Shown: in pieces, positions 26,457 through 34,569 of the stretch
Numbering within the stretch: position 1 is the first letter of the stretch
How the letters are laid out: every line of letters starts with the position of its first letter
Assembly (NCBI GenBank): GCA_023388355.1
Contig: JAEWGI010000080.1
Span: 78,597 to 142,596 of the forward strand
Direction of reading: 5' to 3'
DNA length: 64,000 nt
Origin: Pseudomonadota bacterium
Lineage (GTDB): Bacteria; Pseudomonadota; Gammaproteobacteria; Xanthomonadales; Xanthomonadaceae
Notes under the pieces: model-generated
Databases searched by the model: none
What the model was told of the DNA's origin: nothing
Seen by the model: the letters and a program-made list of their open reading frames with translations, nothing else
Made by a program: the position numbers and the translations under genes

Positions 26457-27503
26457 ATGCCCCAGCGCAAGCGCAGGGCCGGCGCCACGGTCACCATCCT
26501 GGACGTGGCCAGACACGCCGGCGTTTCCCCGATGACCGCCTCGCGGGTCATCAACAACCATCCCTACGTCGGCCAGGACATGCGCGAGCGCGTGGTGGCC
26601 TCGGTCAAGGCGCTGGGCTACCGCCCCAACCTCGCCGGCCGCTCCTTGCGCACCTCCGGCACCGCGCGCATCGGCGTGCTCTACAGCAACCCCAGCGCCG
26701 CCTATCTCAACCAGTTCATGCTCGGCATCCTCGAGCAGAGCAGCAGCCACGGCAGCCAGATCCTGGTGGAAAAATGCGGCGCCATCCGCAGCCAGCGCGC
26801 GGCGGTGCAGCGGCTGCTCGATGCGGGCGTGGACGGCATCATCCTGCCGCCGCCGCTGTGCGACTCGCGACCGATGCTGCAGGAACTGGAGCAGGCGAAG
26901 ATCCCGGTGGTGGCGGTGGCCGGCGGTGCGCCGAGCCAGGCGGTGGCATCGGTGCGGATCGACGACTACCAGGGCGCGCGCGCGATGGTGCGCTACCTGC
27001 TCGACCTTGGCCATCGCGACATCGCCATCATCAAGGGCGATCCCAAGCACACGCCGGCCGGGCTGCGCGCGACGGCGTTCTTCGACACCATGGCCGAGGC
27101 CGGGATCGAGGTACCGCCCGAATACATCGCCCCGGGCCTGTTCACGTATCGCTCGGGCCTGTCGGCGGCCACCGCGCTGCTGCGCCAGCGCCGGCGCCCC
27201 ACCGCGATCTTCTCGAGCAACGACGACATGGCGGCGGCCGCGGTCGCGGTCGCGCACGGCATGGGGCTGCACGTGCCCGACGACCTGACGGTCACCGGTT
27301 TCGACGACACGCCGGTGGCGACCACCATCTGGCCGGAGCTGACCACGATCCACCAGCCGGTGACGGCGATGGGGCGCAGCGCAGTGACCCTGGTCCTCGA
27401 CCAGGTGCGCGCACGCCGCAGCGGGCGGCCGGCACGGCAGGTGCACCAGGTGATGAAGCACGTGCTGGTCAAGCGGCAGTCGTCCGCGCCGCCGCGCGGG
27501 TGA
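26457..27503 (+). CDS. LacI-family transcriptional regulator (predicted sugar regulon repressor)
   Basis: A 348-residue LacI/GalR regulator. An N-terminal helix-turn-helix (TILDVARHAGVSPMTASRVI, hinge about 58-70) is followed by a periplasmic-binding-protein-like sensor with RIGVLYSNPSAAYLNQFM, SVRIDDYQGARAMVRYLLDLGHRDIAII, FSSNDDMAAAAVAVA and VTGFDDTPVATTIWPELTTI. It lies directly before the epimerase and kinase genes. The palindrome TGGTAACCTTACCA sits between it and the epimerase, and similar sites lie before the TonB receptor. It is therefore inferred to repress those genes until a sugar, probably mannose or a mannoside, is bound. Confidence 0.9.
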   Translation: MPQRKRRAGATVTILDVARHAGVSPMTASRVINNHPYVGQDMRERVVASVKALGYRPNLAGRSLRTSGTARIGVLYSNPSAAYLNQFMLGILEQSSSHGSQILVEKCGAIRSQRAAVQRLLDAGVDGIILPPPLCDSRPMLQELEQAKIPVVAVAGGAPSQAVASVRIDDYQGARAMVRYLLDLGHRDIAIIKGDPKHTPAGLRATAFFDTMAEAGIEVPPEYIAPGLFTYRSGLSAATALLRQRRRPTAIFSSNDDMAAAAVAVAHGMGLHVPDDLTVTGFDDTPVATTIWPELTTIHQPVTAMGRSAVTLVLDQVRARRSGRPARQVHQVMKHVLVKRQSSAPPRG

Positions 27504-27624
27504 CCATGGTGCACGCCGGCCCTTCGGGATCGCGGCGGCGAAGTACGCGGTTGGCGCGCCGGATTCGTCGTTGCGCGCAACGTCGCCTGGGGATGGATGT
27601 CCGGAAAGCCTGTTTTTTGCGCTT

Positions 27625-27638
27625 TGGTAACCTTACCA
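27625..27638. promoter_or_regulatory. LacI-type operator palindrome upstream of epimerase gene
   Basis: TGGTAACCTTACCA is a perfect inverted repeat (TGGTAA, spacer CC, TTACCA) in the 271-bp gap between the regulator and the epimerase gene, 137 bp before the latter's start. The half-site TGGTAA recurs upstream of the TonB receptor. Confidence 0.65.
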
Positions 27639-27774
27639 TGGTGCTGTTGGGCGGCCGGCGCGCGTGCACGCCTGTTGGCGTCGTACCGGCAGCCGGCCGC
27701 ACCTTCTGACTGCAGCACCGGAACGCCCCGATGGCGTTCCGGCCCGGCAACCGCCTATCCGGAGCCCACGCACG

Positions 27775-28983
27775 ATGTCCCGACCGCCCGACGGCCAGGC
27801 CCTGCCGGATTTCGGCTCGCGCGCATTCCTGCTCGCGCACGTCGCCGACACCATGCGCTTCTACCATCCGCGCTGCATCGACCCGTCCGGCGGCTTCTTC
27901 CACTTCTTCCGCGACGACGGCTCGGTCTACGACCCCGACACCCGACACCTGGTCAGCAGCACCCGCTTCGTCTTCAACTACGCCATGGCCTGGCGCGCCT
28001 TCGGCGAGCGGGACTATCGCGACGCCGTCGGCCACGGCATCGAATACCTGCGCGAGGCGCACCGCAACCCCGACAGCGGCGGCTACGCCTGGGTGCTCCG
28101 CGGGGGACGCGCGGTCGACGCCAGCAACCACTGCTACGGCCTGGCCTTCGTGGCCCTGGCCTACGCCAAGGCGCTGGAGGCCGGCTTCGACGATGCCGCC
28201 GGCTGGCTGGACGACACCTGGCAGCTGATGGAGCGCCACTTCTGGGAACCCGCGCACGGGCTCTACGCGGACGATGCCACGGCCGACTGGACGGTGTCGC
28301 CCTACCGCGGCCAGAACGCCAACATGCACGCCTGCGAAGCCTGGCTGGCCGCGTTCGAGGCCACCGGCCAGGCGCGCTACCTCGATCGCGCCGCGCTGCT
28401 GGCCGACCGCATGCTCAACCGCCAGGCCGCGCAGACCGGTGGCCTGGTGTGGGAGCACTACCGCAGCGACTGGAGCCCGGACTGGGACTACAACCGCGGC
28501 GACCGCAGCAACATCTTCCGCCCCTGGGGCTACCAGCCCGGCCACCAGGTGGAATGGGCCAAGCTGCTGCTGATCCTGGACCGCCACGCGCCGGAAGACT
28601 GGCGCCTGCCTCGCGCGCGCGAACTGTTCGACCGCGCGCTGGCGATGGCCTGGGATCCGGTGCATGGCGGCGTGGTCTACGGCAACGACCGCGAAGGCGG
28701 CTTCTACGACGAGGACAAGTACTTCTGGGTCCAGGCCGAATCCATCGCCACCGCCGCCCTGCTCGCCGCGCGCACCGGCGAAGACGTCTACGGGGACTGG
28801 TACCGGCGGCTGTGGGAGTACAGCTGGACCCACTTCGTGGACCACGAGCACGGCGCCTGGTACCGCATCCTCGGCCGCGACAACCGCAAGTACAGCGACG
28901 AGAAGAGTCCTGCGGGCAAGACCGACTACCACACGATGGGCGCGTGCTACGAAGTACTCAACGTGCTGCCGGAAGGGGCCTGA
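27775..28983 (+). CDS. N-acylglucosamine 2-epimerase family protein, probable D-mannose isomerase
   Basis: AGE-superfamily (alpha/alpha)6-barrel enzyme of 402 residues. The active-site histidine segments are present: FNYAMAWRAFG, SNHCYGLAFVALAYAKA, the family core RPWGYQPGHQVEWAKLLLIL, KYFWVQAESIATAALLA, and the end GKTDYHTMGACYEVLNVLP. This end is typical of mannose isomerase/YihS-like members rather than of RnBP epimerases. Paired with a PfkB kinase and a TonB receptor it would convert mannose to fructose, which the kinase then phosphorylates. Cellobiose 2-epimerase is an alternative. It converges with the kinase gene, with 30 bp between stops. Confidence 0.82.
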   Translation: MSRPPDGQALPDFGSRAFLLAHVADTMRFYHPRCIDPSGGFFHFFRDDGSVYDPDTRHLVSSTRFVFNYAMAWRAFGERDYRDAVGHGIEYLREAHRNPDSGGYAWVLRGGRAVDASNHCYGLAFVALAYAKALEAGFDDAAGWLDDTWQLMERHFWEPAHGLYADDATADWTVSPYRGQNANMHACEAWLAAFEATGQARYLDRAALLADRMLNRQAAQTGGLVWEHYRSDWSPDWDYNRGDRSNIFRPWGYQPGHQVEWAKLLLILDRHAPEDWRLPRARELFDRALAMAWDPVHGGVVYGNDREGGFYDEDKYFWVQAESIATAALLAARTGEDVYGDWYRRLWEYSWTHFVDHEHGAWYRILGRDNRKYSDEKSPAGKTDYHTMGACYEVLNVLPEGA

Positions 28984-29013
28984 CGCAACGGCCCCGCGCG
29001 CCTGCCGGGAAGG

Positions 29014-29976
29014 TTACGTCCGCACCCGCTCGGTGGCCAGCAGCGCCTCCACCTCCTCGACGCGTGGCGCGTGCGCGCCGGCGCGCGTGCAGGCCGCTGC
29101 CGCGGCTGCCGCCGAAAAGTGCAGGTGCGCCGGCCAGTCGCGCCCCGGATGTTGCAGCATGCTGGCCAGGAAGCCGCCCATGCTGGCATCTCCGGCGCCG
29201 ACCGTGTCGCGCACCGTGACCGACAGCGCGCGCTGGTCGACGCTGCGTCCATCCACATACAGCGTCATGCCGTCCGCGCCGCGCGTGTACAGCAGCAGCG
29301 CGCCGGACTGGAGCAGTTCGCGCACCCGCTGCAGTGCCCGCTCCGTCGACAGGTCGGGGTAGATCTGGCGCAGATCCTCGTCCGACAGCTTGAGCACGCC
29401 GGCCACACCGGCCAGGCGTTCGAACACCGGCGGGTAGTCCGCCCCCATCAGGTTGCGGCAGTTCGGATCGAAGCTGATGCGCACGCCCTGCGCATGCAGC
29501 GATTCGGCCAGCGCCGCCAGGCGCGCGCCGACGGGCTGGCGGACCAGGCTGATTCCGCCGAAGTGCGCGTACTCGCAGGCCTCGCGCCAGCCCGCGGGCA
29601 GCCGATCTTCGTCGAAGCCCAGGTCCGCGCTGCCGACGAAGAAATACTGCGGCGGATCGAGCTGGGGCACGATCGCCAATAGCGGCGGCTGCGCCACGCG
29701 CTGGGTGAAGCGCAGGTCCAGCCCGGCCGCTTCGGAGTGGCGCAGCAGCTCGTCGCCGAACAGGTCCTCGCTCACCGAGCCGCCCCAGGCCGTCGCCACG
29801 CCCAGCGTCGAGGCCACCCGCGCCACGTTCCAGCACGCGCCGCCGGGCACGCTGCGCCAGCTGTCCTCGCCGGTGCGGACGAAATCGGTCAGGGCCTCGC
29901 CGAACACCACCAGCCGCGGCAGCGCCGCACCTGCATCGCCGCCGCCGATCTTCTGCGCCTGGGCGGGCTCACCCAT
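29014..29976 (-). CDS. PfkB-family carbohydrate kinase, probable fructokinase
   Basis: Ribokinase/PfkB-fold sugar kinase of 320 residues. The N-terminal signature VVFGEALTDFV, the substrate-binding VPGGACWNVARVASTLG, and the C-terminal signature TVRDTVGAGDASMGGFLA with the catalytic Asp and anion hole are intact. Sequence style and context (mannose isomerase-like neighbour, TonB receptor upstream on the same strand) favour fructose as substrate. It lies 194 bp downstream of the receptor gene and behind an intrinsic terminator, so it may be expressed by read-through or from its own promoter. Confidence 0.88.
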   Translation of the reverse strand: MGEPAQAQKIGGGDAGAALPRLVVFGEALTDFVRTGEDSWRSVPGGACWNVARVASTLGVATAWGGSVSEDLFGDELLRHSEAAGLDLRFTQRVAQPPLLAIVPQLDPPQYFFVGSADLGFDEDRLPAGWREACEYAHFGGISLVRQPVGARLAALAESLHAQGVRISFDPNCRNLMGADYPPVFERLAGVAGVLKLSDEDLRQIYPDLSTERALQRVRELLQSGALLLYTRGADGMTLYVDGRSVDQRALSVTVRDTVGAGDASMGGFLASMLQHPGRDWPAHLHFSAAAAAAACTRAGAHAPRVEEVEALLATERVRT

Positions 29977-30070
29977 CGTGTCGTATTCCTGTGCAAACGG
30001 TCGCCCGGTGTCGGGCGTAAGAGGTCGGCAAAGATGTCATATCCCCAGGTCCAAGGTCCATGGCGTCGCG

Positions 30071-30101
30071 AAAAAATGCCCTGCCGCCGGCGCGGCAGGG
30101 C
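30071..30101 (-). terminator. Intrinsic terminator of the TonB receptor gene
   Basis: On the - strand a perfect 10-bp stem GCCCTGCCGC/GCGGCAGGGC (30092-30101 with 30078-30087, 4-nt loop) is followed, after A, by six T (30071-30076). This is a classic rho-independent terminator 70 bp past the receptor stop. A second perfect 10-bp hairpin, GGCGCCTTCC/GGAAGGCGCC (30134-30164, 11-nt loop), lies directly after the stop without a T-run and may protect the mRNA end. Confidence 0.85.
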
Positions 30102-30170
30102 AACGGGGAAGGAATCCGGAAGCGACGACGTCCGGCGCCTTCCTGTCACGCGGAGGAAGGCGCCGCCCAG

Positions 30171-33140
30171 TCAGAACCTGATGCGCGCACCGAGGTAGTA
30201 GCGGCGCTCGTACACGCTCATGTCGTAGAAGTGGTTGCTCCACTGCGCGTAGCGGCGCTCGCTCTCGCCGGTCAGGTTGGTGCCCTGCAGGTAGACGGTC
30301 ACGTTCGGCGTGATGTCGTAGCTGAGTGACGCATCCAGGTAGCCCACGGCCTCGTTCCAGATGGCCAGCGGATCGCCCCAGGCCGCCGAGTTGGTCTCGC
30401 CGAAGCGCCGGCTGCGCCAGTTGTAGGCGATGCGCGCCTGCGTCCGGTCGCCCTGGTACCAGAGCACGGCGTTGACCTGGTGCTTGGAGTTGTCGCCGAT
30501 CGGCAGCACGTTGCCGTCGATGTCCTCGCCGCCGGTGGCGGCCTCCGAATAGGTGTAGTTGAGGTTGGCGCCCAATCCGCCCCAGACGCCAGGCAGGAAG
30601 TCAAAGGCCTGCTGGTAGCCGACCTCGAAGCCCTTGATCGTGCCGCCGCCGCTGTTGACGATGCGCTCCACCGGGCCGCCGTCGCGCACCACGCCGTCGG
30701 CGTCGGGCTGCGGCTCGTTCACGGTGGTGCCGCCCGGGAACGATTCCACGTCCATCAGGAACACGCCCAGGTTGAGCAGCGAGGCGTCGGCGAAGTACCA
30801 CTCCCAGGACGCGTTGAAGTTGTCCGAGCGGAACGGCTCGAGCTGGGGATTGCCGGCGCGGCCGTTGAGGAAGATCTGCGCGTCCGGCGGCAGTTCCGGA
30901 TGGCGCGCCTCGGTGCCCGAGCCGTTGGCGGCGTAGAACACCACCAGGCCGCGCCCCAGGTCGGGCAGGTTCTGCCGCGCCACGCCCTTGTTGTAGCCAA
31001 AGCGCAGGATCTGCTCGCTGGACAGTTCGAAGGCGATGTTGGCCGAAGGCAGCACGTCGGTGTAGCTGTTCTCGATCTGGTTCACGCCCACCGCCGGGTT
31101 GACGCCGTTCCAGTTGTGGCTGCCGATGAAGACCGAATCCACCGTCTGGTACTGGTCGATGAGCAGCCTGGTCTCGACCACGCGCACGCCCAGGTTGGCC
31201 CGCCAGGGGATGCCGTTCTGGCCGGTGCCGCCCTCCAGGTTCACCTTGAGGTAGGCCGCGCGGCTGCGCTCGCCGACCGCGAACGAATCGGGCGCGTGCG
31301 CGTAGGCGACGTTGCCCGGATAGAGGCTGTCGAGATAGGCCACCGGATTGCTCATCACGTCCGGATCGACCGCCGGCAGCCCGATGCCGCCGAGGCCATC
31401 GACCACCACCGGCGAGAAATCGCTGAAGTGGCGCCAGTACTCCGGCACCGAGGTGAACGGCAGGATGCGCGCCTCGGAAAAGCCGGTGCAGCTGTCGACG
31501 ATCAGTGGATCCTTGAAGTAGTACAGGGCCAGGTTCGGGTCCGCACACGGGCCGGGCGAGATCGGCGAGAGGTAGCGGTAGGCCTGGTAGTCGTAGTCGC
31601 GCTCGCCGTGGCGTACACCGAACTCGAGCGATTGCAGCACGCCGGAGTCCTGGAACTCCCACGTGCCGTCGGCGCGCAGCACGTCCATCGACGCTTCCAT
31701 CCGGTTGCCCTGGGCCCAGGTGGACATCAGTTGCCAGTTCTCCGGATTGGTGACGTCGGTGATCATGTCGACGTGCGGATAGCCGCCGCGAAAATCGATC
31801 GAGGCGTCGATCCGCTCCAGGCCGTTGAGGTTGGCATAGCGCACCGTGCCGTCCGGCAGGGTGATCGGATCGCCGCGGGTCACGACGGAGTCGGCGCGGG
31901 CCTCGTCGTAGACCCGCTCGGACTTGCCGTGCACGTAGCGCACGCTGCCGCGGAACGGGCCGCCATTGTCGAAGCTCAGCTCGACGTTGGTGTTGAGCGC
32001 GTCGGAGTTGCTCAGCCCGGCCAGCGAATGGGCCTGGAAGCGGCCGTAGTTGAAGATGCCGTACTCGAGCACGCCGTTGGGGTCGACCACCGATCCGGGC
32101 TGCAGCTGGTTCATGGCCCAGCTGGTGTGCAGCTGTGCGGCGACCGACTTGTCGAGGTTGTCCATGTCGGTATAGGCCACGTCCGCGTTCAGCCGCACCG
32201 AGTCGGTGAAGTCGAACTGGAACGCGGCGTTGACGCCCAGGCGCTGGCGTTCGGTGTAGCGGTTCTCCAGTTCGGTGGCGACCCAGTTGTAGAAGTATTC
32301 GCGCGGCTGGTTGGCCGGATCGTAGTTGCCGCCGATCACGCCATCGCCGTTGAAGTCGAAGCCGACGTCGGACTCGCTCGACTTCTGGGCGCCGTTGCTC
32401 CACACGCTCGGACGCTTGTTGGCCAGCGACGCATCCGAGTAGGACACCGCCAGCAACGCGCCCCAGCGATCGGTGCGGTAGTTGGCCAGGGCCGAGTACT
32501 GTTCGTTCAGCTCCTTGACGATGCTGCCGTAATTGGCCTCGGCCTGGGCGCTGAAGGTCCATCCGGCCTGGAAATCGAACGGCCGGTGGGTGCGCAGCGC
32601 GATGGTGCCGCCGATGCCGCCGTCGAGGTCCGAGGCGGTGAGCGACTTGACCACGTCCACGCCGCGAAACAGGGTCGGCGGAATGTCGACGAAGTCCGGC
32701 TGCGCGCGGCCGAGGTTCGGCTGGCCGTACTGGTCGCCGCCGCCGGCACCCAGGAAAAGCTCGCCGTTGAGCGTGGTCTGCACCTGCGGCACGCCGCGGA
32801 TGTTGACCAGCGCGCCCTCGCCTGCCGAGCGCCGGATCTGCACGCCAGTGATGCGCTGCAGCGAGTCGGCGATGGTGACGTCGGGCAGCTTGCCTATGTC
32901 CTCGGCCGAGATCGAGTCGAGGATCTGGGCCGCGTTGCGCTTGGTCTCGATGGCCTCGGCCTGCGCGCCACGCACGCCGCGCACGACCACCACCCCGAGT
33001 TCGGTCGCCGGGTCGACGGCGGCCGGCGCGGAGCCGTCGGCGTCCTGCGCCAGCGCCGGGGCGTTGGCCGCCATGGCCAGGATGGAACCCGCGATCGCGC
33101 CGGAAAGCGCGCTCACGCGATGCTTCGACTTCGTCTTCAT
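30171..33140 (-). CDS. TonB-dependent receptor (Xanthomonas/Caulobacter type), sugar uptake
   Basis: Outer-membrane active transporter of 989 residues. Signal peptide (cleavage after PALAQ), a short TonB-box-like stretch (ELGVVVVRG), a plug domain with the family motif SISAEDIGKLPDVTIADSLQ and RITGVQIRRSAGEGALVNIRG, then a 22-strand barrel ending in YYLGARIRF with C-terminal Phe. This subfamily imports oligosaccharides in Xanthomonadales and Caulobacter. The start at 33140 follows a GGGAGC site; a longer frame upstream is Arg-rich leader sequence. Operator-like palindromes lie 51 and 175 bp upstream. The sugar kinase follows downstream. Confidence 0.93.
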   Translation of the reverse strand: MKTKSKHRVSALSGAIAGSILAMAANAPALAQDADGSAPAAVDPATELGVVVVRGVRGAQAEAIETKRNAAQILDSISAEDIGKLPDVTIADSLQRITGVQIRRSAGEGALVNIRGVPQVQTTLNGELFLGAGGGDQYGQPNLGRAQPDFVDIPPTLFRGVDVVKSLTASDLDGGIGGTIALRTHRPFDFQAGWTFSAQAEANYGSIVKELNEQYSALANYRTDRWGALLAVSYSDASLANKRPSVWSNGAQKSSESDVGFDFNGDGVIGGNYDPANQPREYFYNWVATELENRYTERQRLGVNAAFQFDFTDSVRLNADVAYTDMDNLDKSVAAQLHTSWAMNQLQPGSVVDPNGVLEYGIFNYGRFQAHSLAGLSNSDALNTNVELSFDNGGPFRGSVRYVHGKSERVYDEARADSVVTRGDPITLPDGTVRYANLNGLERIDASIDFRGGYPHVDMITDVTNPENWQLMSTWAQGNRMEASMDVLRADGTWEFQDSGVLQSLEFGVRHGERDYDYQAYRYLSPISPGPCADPNLALYYFKDPLIVDSCTGFSEARILPFTSVPEYWRHFSDFSPVVVDGLGGIGLPAVDPDVMSNPVAYLDSLYPGNVAYAHAPDSFAVGERSRAAYLKVNLEGGTGQNGIPWRANLGVRVVETRLLIDQYQTVDSVFIGSHNWNGVNPAVGVNQIENSYTDVLPSANIAFELSSEQILRFGYNKGVARQNLPDLGRGLVVFYAANGSGTEARHPELPPDAQIFLNGRAGNPQLEPFRSDNFNASWEWYFADASLLNLGVFLMDVESFPGGTTVNEPQPDADGVVRDGGPVERIVNSGGGTIKGFEVGYQQAFDFLPGVWGGLGANLNYTYSEAATGGEDIDGNVLPIGDNSKHQVNAVLWYQGDRTQARIAYNWRSRRFGETNSAAWGDPLAIWNEAVGYLDASLSYDITPNVTVYLQGTNLTGESERRYAQWSNHFYDMSVYERRYYLGARIRF

Positions 33141-33704
33141 GCTCCCTCCCAAGGGTGTTTTCGATGGACGCTCGCGTATCCGACGTCGTGTGGTAACGAT
33201 ACCTCCGCGACGCGGCCGCGAAGGTCGCGCGCGAGACCGCCGCGCTACCGTCGCCGGACCCGCGACCCGTGCGGCGCGGACCACACCACAGCACTGCCAC
33301 CGGGGCAGTGCTGTGGTAACGTTACCCCGAAGAATCCGCGATTACAACAAGGCCCCCATCGACGCCCGCTTGCCGCGCTTGAACCGCGCCGACGCGTGCT
33401 GCAGGAGACCTTCCCTGGCAAAGCCCGCGGCCATGCGCGGAAGCCGCACCGCTGCTCACCTCCCTTCACGGGAAGGACCAGAAGCGCGGATGGTGTTTCG
33501 CACGCGTGCCCCGCGACCGGCAAGATCCTGCCGGGCCGCATAGCCCCTCCCGAGCCCTCCGCCCGAAGGGGAAGGCTTCAGAACCGGGGTATGGGCGGCG
33601 GGCAGCCGAGACAGGCCTGCGAAGTCGCCGCAACCTCCACACGTCGGGAGCCGCGGCCGAGGATCGGGGTTGTGGTGATCAGTGCCGCCGCGACAGAATC
33701 CGGG
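33141..33704. promoter_or_regulatory. Control region of the TonB receptor gene plus empty intergenic DNA
   Basis: A 564-bp gap. Two operator-like sites lie in the receptor-proximal half: TGGTAACGATACCT at 33191-33204 (imperfect) and TGGTAACGTTACCC at 33314-33327, whose core GGTAACGTTACC is a perfect 12-bp palindrome. A perfect 13-bp hairpin (33286-33316) abuts the second. From about 33330 to 33704 no gene, promoter or repeat was recognised; it is 3' to the RNA methyltransferase. Confidence 0.6.
33286..33316. repeat. Perfect inverted repeat overlapping the operator
   Basis: CCACAGCACTGCC (33286-33298) pairs with GGCAGTGCTGTGG (33304-33316), 13 of 13 bases with a 5-nt loop. The right arm runs into the first three bases of the TGGTAAC operator. 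No T-run follows on either strand. Confidence 0.8.
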
Positions 33705-34568
33705 CTACCGCCTAGCCCACTGCGCCAGCAGCACTGCCGTCGCGGCAGCCACGTTCAGGCTTTCCACCACGCCGGTCCCGGGGATCGACAGGCGCAGGTC
33801 GCAGCTTGCCGCGAGCGCGTCGTTCATGCCCGAGCTTTCCGCTCCAAGCACGTACACCAGCCGCGACGGCAACGCTGCCGCAAACAGGTCCTCGCCACCG
33901 CGCACCACGGTTGCGGCCAGCGAGAATCCCGCATCGCGCAGCTGTGCGATCGCGTCCTGTGCCGCATCCAGGCGCACCATCGGCACGTGCTCGGCGCCCC
34001 CTTCGGCCACCCGCGCCGCCGCGCCCGACAGCGCCAGCGTCGACGGCCCCGGCAGCAGCAGCCCGGCCACGCCGAAGTGCGCAGACGAGCGCAGGATCGC
34101 GCCCAGGTTGTGCGGATTGCCCACGCCGTCCAGCCACAGCGCGCAGCACGGCCCGTCCGGCAGCCCGGCCAGCCAGCCGGCCAGTGTCTGCGGCGTCTCG
34201 CGCAGCACGTCGGCCACCACGCCCTCGTGGTGGGTGCTCGACGACAGCCGCCGCAGCTCATCGGCATCCTCGACCACGCGATAGCCGATGCGGTTGGCCA
34301 CGCACCACTTCAGCATCGGCTGCAGCGCGCCGATCCGGTCGGGCGCCAGGTAGAGCTTGCGGATCGCCTGCGGGCGGCGCGCGAACACCGCCTGCACCGC
34401 GTTCATTCCATGCAGGCGCAGCTCCTCGCCGCGATCCGGCGGCGGCTGCGCGTCGCCGCGTGCACGTGCAGGCGCGCGGTCGTCGCGTCCACTGCCCGCG
34501 CGGTCGCGGCCGCGCGTGGCCCAGGGCGTGTCGCGCCCGGGCGACGGCGGTGGCGTGCGCCTGCTCAT
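33705..34568 (-). CDS. TrmH/SpoU-family RNA 2'-O-methyltransferase
   Basis: SPOUT-class RNA methyltransferase of 287 residues. An Arg/Pro-rich N-terminal extension of about 50 residues precedes the substrate-binding domain (LRLHGMNAVQAVFARRPQAI, RKLYLA) and the knotted catalytic domain: motif 1 DGVGNPHNLGAILRSSAHFG, motif 2 LVYVLGAESSGMND, motif 3 LSIPGTGVVESLNVAAATAV. The catalytic arginine and SLNV are intact. This group methylates riboses in rRNA (RlmB-like) or tRNA; the target is not evident. Start ATG 34568 lies 1 bp past the AGS gene stop with an AGGTGA site, so both genes are likely co-transcribed. Confidence 0.88.
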   Translation of the reverse strand: MSRRTPPPSPGRDTPWATRGRDRAGSGRDDRAPARARGDAQPPPDRGEELRLHGMNAVQAVFARRPQAIRKLYLAPDRIGALQPMLKWCVANRIGYRVVEDADELRRLSSSTHHEGVVADVLRETPQTLAGWLAGLPDGPCCALWLDGVGNPHNLGAILRSSAHFGVAGLLLPGPSTLALSGAAARVAEGGAEHVPMVRLDAAQDAIAQLRDAGFSLAATVVRGGEDLFAAALPSRLVYVLGAESSGMNDALAASCDLRLSIPGTGVVESLNVAAATAVLLAQWARR

Positions 34569-34569
34569 C

